From Okeania sp. SIO2C9 (GTDB lineage Bacteria; Cyanobacteriota; Cyanobacteriia; Cyanobacteriales; Microcoleaceae): a stretch of 34,473 nucleotides of DNA. A program made the translations under genes and the position numbers. The notes below the pieces were generated by a model, which was given only the letters and a program-made list of their open reading frames with translations, had not been told where the DNA came from and ran no database searches. Numbering within the stretch: position 1 is the stretch's first letter; each line of letters begins with the position of its first letter. The stretch covers positions 1 to 34,473 of the forward strand of contig NZ_JAAHGO010000008.1 in the NCBI RefSeq assembly GCF_010672455.1. Direction: 5' to 3'. Positions 16,939 to 25,401 of this stretch are shown here, one piece after another.

Positions 16939-17090
16939 AAGCTCATGGAGACAGATTAGTACAAGGACTTCAGGAAAATCACGAATATAAGTCAAAAGTC
17001 TTGGGAAAGATGGGTGCTTTAGAAGAAGAAGTAGTCAGGATTTTGAGTGGAGAAGCAGAACTTCTAGTAAGCGACAAAACAGAAGAATAA
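16839..17090 (+). CDS. Coiled-coil frame B of module b, overlapping in the -1 frame
   Basis: Frame B runs from a possible GTG at 16839 to 17090 (83 residues) and contains KILEQLQELQREHIKYIEAH, GDRLVQGL and GALEEEVVRIL, a charged helix of oligomerisation type. An independent start is weakly supported: GTG with poor Shine-Dalgarno context (CGGAGCGA further upstream). The alternative is expression only as the C-terminal half of a frameshifted RHH protein. The upstream in-frame stop lies near 16734, so the frame is open through the whole overlap. Confidence 0.55.
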   Translation: MGQARIFTGGKRETLGKILEQLQELQREHIKYIEAHGDRLVQGLQENHEYKSKVLGKMGALEEEVVRILSGEAELLVSDKTEE

Positions 17091-17103
17091 TAAATCCAGG
17101 GAG

Positions 17104-17131
17104 CCGATCGCAGCAATGTGGTCGGTATTTT
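17104..17131 (+). terminator. Terminator of RHH module b
   Basis: CCGATCGCA (17104-17112) pairs with TGTGGTCGG (17117-17125) around GCAA, followed by TATTTT. It is the counterpart of the hairpin at 16369. Confidence 0.75.
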
Positions 17132-17148
17132 GTCATCGACATAAATTA

Positions 17149-17240
17149 GAGAAGTGCTATACCGTAAATATTGGTGTAATAATTGTGGCCATTATTGGCC
17201 TCGTAAAAATACTGTAGAGATTCTTTTTGAGGAAATTTAA
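17149..17240 (+). pseudogene. Short zinc-ribbon-like fragment, probable transposase debris
   Basis: After a stop just upstream, a frame reads IREVLYRKYWCNNCGHYW, then PRKNTVEILFEEI and TAA. The CxxC plus aromatic pattern resembles the N-terminal or inter-domain zinc ribbon of IS transposases (RYWCKNCG type). It has no plausible ATG start and ends 5 bases before the CHAT gene start. It is too short for certainty. Confidence 0.3.
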
Positions 17241-17245
17241 CCAAA

Positions 17246-19831
17246 ATGCAGAATCTATTCAAAAAAATTTATCAATTTATTCGTAACAAAAATAGACTAA
17301 ATATCGGGATATTACAGTGGATAGCGATCGCTCTATTTGGTTTTTGTTTCAGTCTGGGAATTAATTTTTTATCTCCCATTTTAGCACAATCTTCTCCTTC
17401 TAGTTTAATCCAGCAAGGAGTCCAATTGTTAAAGCAGGGAAGGGCGGAAGCTGCATTGGAAGTTTGGCAACAAGCAGAAGTTATTTATCGGAAAAATAAC
17501 GATCGTATTGGTGCAATTAGAAGCCAAGTTAATCAAGCTCAAGCATTAACAAGTCTGGGATTTTATAGACGTTCTTGTGATACTGTGCTACAAGCATTTA
17601 GCAATGATTTACAATGTGAAAGCTTGACTGAAAATGACCTCAAAAATGTTTTGCCAAGATTTAATACATCAAATACTAAGCTAAATTTTCAAGGGCTACA
17701 AAGCTTGGGAAATGGATTGCGTGTATTGGGTAAATTGGCTTTATCTAGAAGGGTTTTAGAAGCTAGTTTTCCATTGGTAACTTCTCAAAATATTGAAGGT
17801 CGATTATTGCTAAATTTAGGAAATACAATTCTTTCTAAAGTTAAAGGTATTGCTAATTTTAGGCTCCGAGGAAAAGCAGAAAAACAGGCGATTATCCAAG
17901 GTTTATCTAATTATGAAAAAGCGGTGACTATTTCTGATGAAGAATTAATTAAAATTCAGGCAACTATTAATCATCTTAGTCTACTACTTGAATTAGACCG
18001 ACAATGGCAGAAGAATTCAGGTGATGATTGGCTGCAACCTCATGTACAATTTCAGATTGATACTTTGCCTCAAATTATTGGTATTTTAAATCAAATAAAT
18101 CCCTCTATTCATTCAATTAAAGCAACAATTAAATTAGCAGAAATATTGATGATTATTGAACAAATAAATGCTAAATCAACTGTGGCTCAACTACAGACTA
18201 ATTTTGCCGAATTGACTTTGCAAAATACTATTAATGAACAATTTATTAATCAAGCAATTCAACAATCAAAAATTATCCATAATTATCGTTTAGAAGCTTA
18301 TGCCATTGGAATTAAAGGAAAATTGCATCAAAAAATTGGAAAATTAGAAAATGCACTTAATTTGACAAATCAAGCCTTGGCGATCGCTCAAAAAATATCT
18401 GCTTCAGATATTGCTTATCAACTCCAAGAACAATTGGGAGATATTTTTCTCCAACAAGAAAATTCCTCAGAAGCACTTTTTGCTTACAAATCTGCTGTTA
18501 ATACCCTGCAAGTTTTACGACGCAATTTGGTAGCTTTAAATAGAGATATTCAGTTTGATTTTCGGGCAAGTATTGAACCTTTATACAGAAAACTCGTAGC
18601 ATTATTACTTCAGCCTGAACTTAGTTCAACTCAACCAAAATTGTCCAATGTAAAAGCAGCTCAGAAGGTAATTGAATCTCTACAATTAGCAGAATTAGAT
18701 AATTTTTTCCAAAATGCTTGTGTCAATGCTGAGGATATTAATATCGATCAAATTGATAAAAATGCAGCGGTTATTTATCCAATATTATTAGATAATCAAT
18801 TAAGTGTTATTCTCAAATTGCCGGGGACTGACAACTTTCGCTATGCTTCAGTGAGCGATAAAAACTTTGCAGCACAATTTAAGGAAAACTTATTTAATCT
18901 GAGAATGTACATTTCAACTATAACAGGAATAAGCGAAGTTAAACTGCCATCTAATCAACTTTATCAGTGGTTAATCAAACCCTTTGAAGCAGATTTGGAA
19001 GTAGATTTAGAACACGATACCAGTCAAATCAAAACCCTAGTTTTTGTCTTGGATGGGTTACTCAGAAATTTTCCCATGTCTGTATTGTATGATAGCGATC
19101 GCGAACGTTATCTCGTGGAAAGATATGCAATTGCAGTAGTACCGGGTTTGCAATTAGTCAATCCCAACCCCTTATTAAAGGAGCAGCTACGAGTATTAAC
19201 TGCCGGAACAAGTCAAAAAGCACCTAGTTATGAACTGGAAGGTTTTAATTCGCTACCTAATATTCAACAAGAACTAGAAGCTATTGAAAAAACTGTACCA
19301 CAATCCGAGAAATTAGCAGATGAAAAATTCACGAAAACTAACATTCAAGCTCAGATTAATTCTGAACCTTTTAACATCATCCATATTGCAACTCACGGAC
19401 AGTTTAGTTCTAATCCAGATGATACCTTCATTTTAGGATGGGACGAACGTATTAATGTTCGAGATTTAGACCTACTGCTTCAGACGAGGAATTTGATACC
19501 ATCGGAGCAAGCGATCGAATTATTAATTTTAAGTGCTTGTCAGACGGCAGTGGGAGATACGCGAGCAGCATTAGGTTTGGCCGGAGTTTCCATTCGGGCA
19601 GGTGCTCGTAGTGTTTTAGGGAGTTTATGGAACGTTAATGATGCCTCTACAGCAGAATTTATGAAACAGTTTTATCAACAATTATTGCAGTCTGGTAGTT
19701 CACAAATCAGAAAAGCGGAAGCACTGCGTCAAGTTCAAATCAGATTTATCAAAGGAGAAGTAGAACCAAATGCAGATTACGATCAACCCTATTATTGGTC
19801 ATCATTTATTCTTGTTGGTAATTGGTTGTAG
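17246..19831 (+). CDS. Exported TPR-CHAT protein (caspase-like peptidase domain)
   Basis: This 861-residue protein has an N-terminal hydrophobic segment (about 22-47) ending LAQ, consistent with export or membrane anchoring. A helical TPR-like region follows (about 52-470), with a CHAT domain at about 540-861. The CHAT catalytic pair is present: His717 in IHIATHGQF and Cys765 in LSACQTAVGD, with the typical GLAGVSIRAGARSVLGSLW after it. CHAT peptidases cleave partner proteins. Cyanobacteria often encode exported TPR-CHAT proteins beside haemagglutinin/TPS loci, so a link to the large adhesin at 10041 is plausible but inferred. GAGGAAAT about 10 bases before the ATG supports the start. A cytosolic-type caspase gene follows after a 171-base gap. 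Confidence 0.88.
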   Translation: MQNLFKKIYQFIRNKNRLNIGILQWIAIALFGFCFSLGINFLSPILAQSSPSSLIQQGVQLLKQGRAEAALEVWQQAEVIYRKNNDRIGAIRSQVNQAQALTSLGFYRRSCDTVLQAFSNDLQCESLTENDLKNVLPRFNTSNTKLNFQGLQSLGNGLRVLGKLALSRRVLEASFPLVTSQNIEGRLLLNLGNTILSKVKGIANFRLRGKAEKQAIIQGLSNYEKAVTISDEELIKIQATINHLSLLLELDRQWQKNSGDDWLQPHVQFQIDTLPQIIGILNQINPSIHSIKATIKLAEILMIIEQINAKSTVAQLQTNFAELTLQNTINEQFINQAIQQSKIIHNYRLEAYAIGIKGKLHQKIGKLENALNLTNQALAIAQKISASDIAYQLQEQLGDIFLQQENSSEALFAYKSAVNTLQVLRRNLVALNRDIQFDFRASIEPLYRKLVALLLQPELSSTQPKLSNVKAAQKVIESLQLAELDNFFQNACVNAEDINIDQIDKNAAVIYPILLDNQLSVILKLPGTDNFRYASVSDKNFAAQFKENLFNLRMYISTITGISEVKLPSNQLYQWLIKPFEADLEVDLEHDTSQIKTLVFVLDGLLRNFPMSVLYDSDRERYLVERYAIAVVPGLQLVNPNPLLKEQLRVLTAGTSQKAPSYELEGFNSLPNIQQELEAIEKTVPQSEKLADEKFTKTNIQAQINSEPFNIIHIATHGQFSSNPDDTFILGWDERINVRDLDLLLQTRNLIPSEQAIELLILSACQTAVGDTRAALGLAGVSIRAGARSVLGSLWNVNDASTAEFMKQFYQQLLQSGSSQIRKAEALRQVQIRFIKGEVEPNADYDQPYYWSSFILVGNWL

Positions 19832-20002
19832 TTGGCCATTTCAGTTATCAGTCATCAGTTATCAGTTATCAGTAAGGAAGAGGGAAGAAGGAAGAGATCA
19901 GTAGGAATCTCCACGCCTTTAGGCCGGAGAGGATGTCAAATCAGTTATAATATCATCAAAATCAGTATAATTGTATTTTCAATCTTGGTAGAAAGGAGAA
20001 TT
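19832..20002. other. Spacer CHAT-caspase with simple repeat
   Basis: It contains CAGTTAT/CAGTCAT heptamer repeats (about 19841-19872), the same repeat as at 28610-28660. The reading frame of the next gene stays open here, but the sequence is repeat-derived. AAGGAG at 19993-19998 is the ribosome-binding site of the next gene. Confidence 0.5.
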
Positions 20003-20983
20003 ATGTCCCAAACTTTCACACAAGGATACGCTGTTGTTGTCGGAGTAGGTACTGATTTGCCAGTCACGGTTGATGATGCTACTGCTGTTGCAAATCTATT
20101 GCGTGATTCATCTCGTTGCGCCTATCCTACTGAGCAAGTGCGTTTACTAACAGAAGAAAATGCAAACCGTACCAATGTTCTATCTGCTTTGAGTTGGTTG
20201 GCTGAGACGACGGGAGAAGATGATACAGCGATCGCTTATTTCTCAGGCCATGGAATTAAAACACCGGATTATTATTTGATGCCTTATGGTTATGATCTGA
20301 GATATTTGGAGGGTACAGCTATTCGTGGGGAAACTTTCACTGAGTATCTACGAGCTATTAAGGCTAAGAAATTATTGGTATTGCTAGATTGCTGTCATGC
20401 TGGCGGACAAGCAGAAGCTAAGGGGGTGGTTAAATCACCTTTGCCACCAGAGGCGATCGCTCAGTTGGGCAGTAGTAGTGGTAGGGTTATACTTGCTTCT
20501 TCAAGAAAAGATGAAGTTTCCTGGACGGGAAAGCCATACAGTGTCTTTACAACAGCATTGCTGGAAGCTTTAGCTGGTTATGGTGCTTCTGAAAAAGACG
20601 GCTATGCTCGTGTGTTGGATATTGCTATGTGGTTAGGACGCAAGGTTCCGGAACGTACAGGTGATAAACAGAATCCTATCATCAAGGTTAGTAATTTAGA
20701 AGATAACTTTGCTTTAGCTTGGTATGCTGGAGGGGAGAAAAGTGTGCGTCCGTTGCCAAAATGGGAAACTAATGTTCCATCTATTGCGCCAGGGTTAGAT
20801 GTTGAACAGATAGCTACCTGGCGACAGATGTTGGCTAACTATCGTGAAAATCTGCTGCTGGTTGAAGAACGGATGACTGAATTTGTTGAATTTACTGATA
20901 TTCCATTAGGACTTGTTAAAAATAAACGTCGGATAGAAGCGGAAATAACTAAGTTGGAACAGAAATTAGGGGGAAACGTTTAA
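20003..20983 (+). CDS. Caspase-like (C14/metacaspase-type) peptidase with C-terminal helical docking module
   Basis: A 326-residue protein; the start at 20003 is chosen because AAGGAG lies 5 bases upstream and the fold begins right after (MSQTFTQGYAVVVGVGTDL). The caspase domain (about 1-245) has the catalytic His83 in YFSGHG and Cys131 in LLDCCHAGG, so it should be active. No signal peptide or membrane segment is present, so it acts in the cytosol. The C-terminus (about 280-322) is a helical unit with VEERMTEFVEFTDIPLGLVK that is closely matched by the N-terminus of the next protein. The next gene starts 19 bases later. This is the likely effector of the downstream iSTAND-MoxR-vWA-like set. 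Confidence 0.9.
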   Translation: MSQTFTQGYAVVVGVGTDLPVTVDDATAVANLLRDSSRCAYPTEQVRLLTEENANRTNVLSALSWLAETTGEDDTAIAYFSGHGIKTPDYYLMPYGYDLRYLEGTAIRGETFTEYLRAIKAKKLLVLLDCCHAGGQAEAKGVVKSPLPPEAIAQLGSSSGRVILASSRKDEVSWTGKPYSVFTTALLEALAGYGASEKDGYARVLDIAMWLGRKVPERTGDKQNPIIKVSNLEDNFALAWYAGGEKSVRPLPKWETNVPSIAPGLDVEQIATWRQMLANYRENLLLVEERMTEFVEFTDIPLGLVKNKRRIEAEITKLEQKLGGNV

Positions 20984-21002
20984 AAATTGACCTTGTAAGA
21001 TA

Positions 21003-22118
21003 ATGGATGAGATTGAATCTATTGAAAAACAAATTGAAAACACTGAAGAAAGTTTACGTCTGATTGAGGTCCGCAAATCCAAATTTGTTCTTGATACGGA
21101 TATTCCACTGGAATTAATTAGGAATGAACGAGCATTAAAAGCCAAGTTAACAGGTCTCAATGGGCATCGCGATCGCTTGCAAAAAGGTCGTGATATTCCT
21201 CCTTTGCTTCCTTATTTTGTCAATCGGGACTATCAAGAATTCAAGCTTGGGGAAGCATTAAAAATATTGTTAAATAACCCCTCTCCTAAGCCACTTTTAT
21301 GTATTATTCACGGCGATCAATTTCAATGCCATGATACGTTTTTTGAATCTCTAATCAAGGTATCTTTGCCCAAAATTTTCAAGCAAAATACCAACACAAC
21401 TACAAGTGATTACTATACGGAATCTATTGGAAAATACGAACTTAAATGGCCTCCTAGAATCACAATTCTAGAAGAATTAAAAAATATGTTAAAATACAAT
21501 TTAGCAAATCAGATACTCGACTATGGATTAGCTTCAAAGGAGGATATAAATAAGCATCTAGCTAGTATTGGACCAGTTGTAATCCATACACATTTGCTCA
21601 CTAATGATTTGCAGGAAAATTCATCTGGAATCATTGAAAACTTCCTTGAATTTTGGCAAGATTGGCCTGAACTTAATCCCAATCAATGTTTAATTATTTG
21701 TTTATTTATTAAATATCAAGTTAAACAAAATCAGAGCTATTTTCAGAAGTTGTGGAATTGGATTTTTAAGAGTCTATTGAAAAAGAATTCTGGATTCGAG
21801 TCTGGGAATTCTTCTATTCAAAAAAGTATCGAAGATTTGTCTTCCTCTAACTTTACTAAATTTGACAGAATTATTGGAGTGGTTTTGCCGAAACTTCAAG
21901 GAATTGGGCAAACAGAAGTAGAAAGTTGGGCGCGTAGTGAAGCAGTCAAGAATTACTGGGATGAGGAAAATATTCAATATTTAATTCATACAATTGAAGA
22001 TATGTTTGAAAAATGGGAGAAAAAACAAGCATCTAATACTATGCCGATGTCTCATTTAGCTCAAAACTTGAGTGATATTTTGCAGGGAAAAATAACTATC
22101 AAGGGGGATATTGCATGA
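21003..22118 (+). CDS. Inactive-STAND (iSTAND)-like protein with N-terminal docking module
   Basis: A 371-residue protein. Residues 1-60 form a charged helical module (LRLIEVRKSKFVLDTDIPLE) like the caspase C-terminus. From about 66 it reads PPLLPYFVNRDYQEFKLGEA, and at 98-115 LLCIIHGDQFQCHDTFFE. This is the pattern of inactive STAND domains, which keep a STAND-like fold but have lost the P-loop Lys/Ser. No Walker A is present. The rest is alpha/beta, consistent with a sensor or scaffold. In described bacterial conflict systems, iSTAND proteins couple effectors to NTPase modules. The stop overlaps the next start (ATGA), so translation is probably coupled. Family assignment is from recalled motif, not a search. 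Confidence 0.65.
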   Translation: MDEIESIEKQIENTEESLRLIEVRKSKFVLDTDIPLELIRNERALKAKLTGLNGHRDRLQKGRDIPPLLPYFVNRDYQEFKLGEALKILLNNPSPKPLLCIIHGDQFQCHDTFFESLIKVSLPKIFKQNTNTTTSDYYTESIGKYELKWPPRITILEELKNMLKYNLANQILDYGLASKEDINKHLASIGPVVIHTHLLTNDLQENSSGIIENFLEFWQDWPELNPNQCLIICLFIKYQVKQNQSYFQKLWNWIFKSLLKKNSGFESGNSSIQKSIEDLSSSNFTKFDRIIGVVLPKLQGIGQTEVESWARSEAVKNYWDEENIQYLIHTIEDMFEKWEKKQASNTMPMSHLAQNLSDILQGKITIKGDIA

Positions 22119-23107
22119 AATTCCCATTTTACTTTGGTGACGGAACACGGGAGCGACGGGACACGGCAGCACCTCTACCTGTGTCGCGACGAGCCGAATT
22201 TATGAAGCCAGAAAATTATTTGGCAGATCCGGGTCTTCGTGATGCCTGCAACGTTGCTTTGCTCTTAGCTCAACCCTTGTTACTGACTGGAGAACCTGGT
22301 ACTGGCAAGACCTTGTTTGCTTATAGTCTAGCCTGGGAATTAGGTTTTGACGAACCTCTTAAATTTGAAACCAAATCTACCAGCACTGCCCGCGATTTAT
22401 TTTACAGTTATGACACTTTGAGGCAATTTCAAGATGCCCAGAGTGGTAAAGTAGATAGAAAACCTCTGGACTATCTAACATACAATGCTTTGGGTACAGC
22501 CATCTTGCGGACTAGAGAGCCGTCTAAAATTAAGAATTTTGTGCCTTCAGGTTTTGTTCATCCTGGTAAAAGACGTTCTATTGTTCTCATTGACGAAGTA
22601 GACAAGGCAACCCGCGATTTTCCTAATGATATCCTCAACGAATTGGAGCATCTGTATTTTCGGGTGCCAGAACTGGGTAATGTCAAGATTGAAGCTAATC
22701 CTAAACTACAACCTATAGTCATAATCACCAGTAATTCTGAGAAAGACTTGCCGGACGCATTTTTGCGGCGTTGTGTTTACTATAATCTTCCTTTTCCACA
22801 AGAAAAGCGTCTTGCGGATATTGTTACCAATAGATTAGGTTTGCACTCTGCTGGTAGCAGTGATTTTCTCCAGGATGCCCTAGAGATTTTCTTTAAGCTA
22901 CGAAAGAGTGGCTTGCGCAAGAAACCAGGGACTGCTGAACTTTTGGGATGGATGATGGCGCTCCGAGAAATTTCCGGTGGTGCAGATAACCCCCTTGTTA
23001 AGTCTGAGCTAGCTCTGCGAACTATGAGTACCTTGATAAAAACTGCTGACGATCTAGATAAAGCTAAGGAGATAGTGAGGAAATGGGTAGACAGTCGCCA
23101 AAAGTAA
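22115..23107 (+). CDS. MoxR-type AAA+ ATPase
   Basis: This 330-residue AAA+ ATPase of the MoxR class has Walker A GEPGTGKT (59-66), Walker B IVLIDEVDKA (156-165), a sensor-1-like TSNSEKDLP (205-213) and an arginine pair FLRRC (216-220). MoxR proteins form rings that remodel partner proteins, typically ones with a vWA domain. The gene overlaps the iSTAND stop by 4 bases and the next gene by 25 bases, a sign of a co-translated set. An N-terminal stretch of 20-30 residues with Arg/Pro is probably flexible. Confidence 0.9.
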   Translation: MKFPFYFGDGTRERRDTAAPLPVSRRAEFMKPENYLADPGLRDACNVALLLAQPLLLTGEPGTGKTLFAYSLAWELGFDEPLKFETKSTSTARDLFYSYDTLRQFQDAQSGKVDRKPLDYLTYNALGTAILRTREPSKIKNFVPSGFVHPGKRRSIVLIDEVDKATRDFPNDILNELEHLYFRVPELGNVKIEANPKLQPIVIITSNSEKDLPDAFLRRCVYYNLPFPQEKRLADIVTNRLGLHSAGSSDFLQDALEIFFKLRKSGLRKKPGTAELLGWMMALREISGGADNPLVKSELALRTMSTLIKTADDLDKAKEIVRKWVDSRQK

Positions 23108-25401
23108 GCCCAGGGTGGCTACAACCAGAAAATTTGATTGAGTTCATTGATGAGCTGCGCAGAGAACACAATTACAACATAGGCGTGTCGCAATATATTG
23201 CTGCTCAAGAACTGATACTTGCCCTGAGTGCAAAAGGAGAGCAGCTAGAGGAACCCCAGAGGTTGAGAAGCCTTCTCGGTCCCTTGTTGTGCAGTTCCCC
23301 AACAGAACAAGAGGATTTTCAGCGACGGTTTGACCAATGGGTTGAACGTATGGGTTTTGCTGTTGGCGAGGACATTCAAGAAGACGAAAAGGCTGAGGCA
23401 TTTGAACAGGAGTTGAAAAAGATTGAGAGGAAATGGCGGTGGCAACGGTGGGTGCTATTGGCGATCGTCGTTTGTATTACTATTGTTCTAGCCAATTTCC
23501 TAGTTCAGCAATTGCCACCTCCAACAGATGGCGACACACCAATTCCACTTCTAAATTTTAACAATATAGCTTTTCCTCAAGAATGGCAGACTATACTGTT
23601 ATGGTTAATGCTTGTACCCCTGGTTACATTTTTAGCTTGGAGACTCTGGTGGTATTGGCGTGCGAGTCTATACCTCAAGCGTCGTGAGACAAAACAACAG
23701 CCTGAAATTCAGCGAGTGTCTATCTTGGGTCTCAATGAGGAACTATTTCCGAGCGTTTTGTTCTTGCGCATTGCTCAGGGTTTGAGGCGACGTATTCGGG
23801 TTTCATCTAATGAACTTGATATTGACAAAACCGTAGAAAAAACCTTGCGGGGAGGAGGTTGGTTTGCCCCAGTGTACCGCTACCATCAGGTTCTCCCTGA
23901 ATACCTCGTTCTCATCGACCGGGCAAATTACAGCGACCACCAGGCGAGATTTGTTAAGGAAATGATTGCTCAACTCACCCACAACGAAGTCTTAATCACA
24001 GGCTACTATTTTGATGGCGACCCCCGCGTTTGCTTTCCGATGACAGGAAAAGAACCTCCTTCTAAGCTACTGGAAATTGCGTTGAAGTACAGCCAGCATC
24101 GACTGATAGTCTTCTCTAATGCAGACAGTTTCTTTAGTTCCCTCACTGGCGAACCCGAACCCTGGCTTGATTTGTTTTCAAGTTGGCCTGAGCGAGCTGT
24201 ATTGACTCCCAAACCTTCGGAACACTGGGGATATCAGGAACTGGAACTATCGCGAGAGTTTATTGTTCTACCCGCTACAAACGATGGGTTGATTGATTTG
24301 ATCCGCAGCATCGAATATGGAAAATTGCCTTATGTGCCTTCAGAGAAAAGCAGGACACCTTTTCCCGAAGCGTTGAGAGTCAGAGCGCGACGCTGGATAG
24401 AGCGAGTTCCACCTGAGCCATGGCTGGTAGATGATGTCCTAGAATCCCTCCGACACTATCTGGGGAAAGCTGGTTACTATTGGCTGAGTGCTTGTGCTGT
24501 ATTTCCCGAACTACATTGGAATCTCACAGTTTACCTGGGCAATATGCTCCTGACTGATGATGGCAGTTCCCTCCTTCAAGCTTGTCGGCTCACCGATCTA
24601 GATCGTCTGCCTTGGTTTCGATACGGTTATATGCCAGACTGGCTGCGATCGTGGCTGATTTATGAGTTGCCTCGCCAACAGGAAGATGAGATTCGTCAAC
24701 TGCTTAGAGGTTTCCTGGTAGTGCAACCCGATGAGCAAGGCTTTGTGGGAAGGTGGCAATTGGAAATCGCTCGGCAACACAGCAATGTTGTCTCCAGGTT
24801 GGCGCAACCCTTTCTCCGCTTGCTTTCTAGAGAAGCCCCTGCGGATAGTCTTCTGCGGGACTACATTTTTCAGGAGTTTATGGCGGGTCGTAAGTCACTC
24901 GCAGTGAAAATGCCGAAAGAGCTACGTCAGCAACTTCGTCGCAAATCTTCACAACAAGTAGGATGGGGGTTTTTGTTGCAGTGGGTATTAGCAAATTTTG
25001 TGGGTGGGGCTGTGTGTGGATATGTGGCCGTGGCTGTGACCGATGCTATAGGCACGAATAGCAATGCTATGATCTGGGTTATTATCGGGGCTACTTTTGG
25101 GCTTGTTATTGGATTAACCCAGTGGTTGGTACTCAGAACAAAACTTTCCCAGACTGGCTGGTGGATACTGGCAACTGCTTTGAGCTTTGTTATTAGCTTT
25201 ACTGTGGGTATGCTTGTGAGCGAGGCTTTGAGCTTGTCTGCTGCCGATAATGTTCCCATTACTCTTATCGGGGGTGCTATTGGGGCTGTTATTGGATTAA
25301 CCCAGTGGTTGGTACTCAGAACAAAACTTTCCCAGACTGGCTGGTGGATTCTGGCAACTACTTTGGGATCTGCTGGGATTATGGCTGAATTATTTTTTTG
25401 A
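23083..25401 (+). CDS. Membrane protein with degenerate vWA-like domain, MoxR partner; 3' end frameshifted
   Basis: The frame encodes 772 residues. An N-terminal helical domain (about 10-118) precedes two transmembrane helices (about 122-142 and 169-192). A cytosolic region contains FAPVYRYHQVLPEYLVLIDR (261-280) and YYFDGDPRVCF (308-318). It resembles vWA-like proteins paired with MoxR in bacterial conflict systems, but the DxSxS metal site is replaced by DRANYS. The C-terminus (from about 620) is a set of Gly-rich membrane hairpins. A 61-codon unit with TQWLVLRTKLSQTGWWIL occurs twice, almost identical in DNA. The frame stops right after seven T bases (25389-25395); with one more T it would continue to 25562, adding about 54 residues. 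Confidence 0.75.
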   Translation: MGRQSPKVSPGWLQPENLIEFIDELRREHNYNIGVSQYIAAQELILALSAKGEQLEEPQRLRSLLGPLLCSSPTEQEDFQRRFDQWVERMGFAVGEDIQEDEKAEAFEQELKKIERKWRWQRWVLLAIVVCITIVLANFLVQQLPPPTDGDTPIPLLNFNNIAFPQEWQTILLWLMLVPLVTFLAWRLWWYWRASLYLKRRETKQQPEIQRVSILGLNEELFPSVLFLRIAQGLRRRIRVSSNELDIDKTVEKTLRGGGWFAPVYRYHQVLPEYLVLIDRANYSDHQARFVKEMIAQLTHNEVLITGYYFDGDPRVCFPMTGKEPPSKLLEIALKYSQHRLIVFSNADSFFSSLTGEPEPWLDLFSSWPERAVLTPKPSEHWGYQELELSREFIVLPATNDGLIDLIRSIEYGKLPYVPSEKSRTPFPEALRVRARRWIERVPPEPWLVDDVLESLRHYLGKAGYYWLSACAVFPELHWNLTVYLGNMLLTDDGSSLLQACRLTDLDRLPWFRYGYMPDWLRSWLIYELPRQQEDEIRQLLRGFLVVQPDEQGFVGRWQLEIARQHSNVVSRLAQPFLRLLSREAPADSLLRDYIFQEFMAGRKSLAVKMPKELRQQLRRKSSQQVGWGFLLQWVLANFVGGAVCGYVAVAVTDAIGTNSNAMIWVIIGATFGLVIGLTQWLVLRTKLSQTGWWILATALSFVISFTVGMLVSEALSLSAADNVPITLIGGAIGAVIGLTQWLVLRTKLSQTGWWILATTLGSAGIMAELFF

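Noticed and set aside
19832-20002. N-terminal extension of the caspase protein back to the CHAT stop
   Set aside because: The extension is coded by simple CAGTTAT repeats, while a strong AAGGAG sits right before ATG 20003, where the caspase fold begins.
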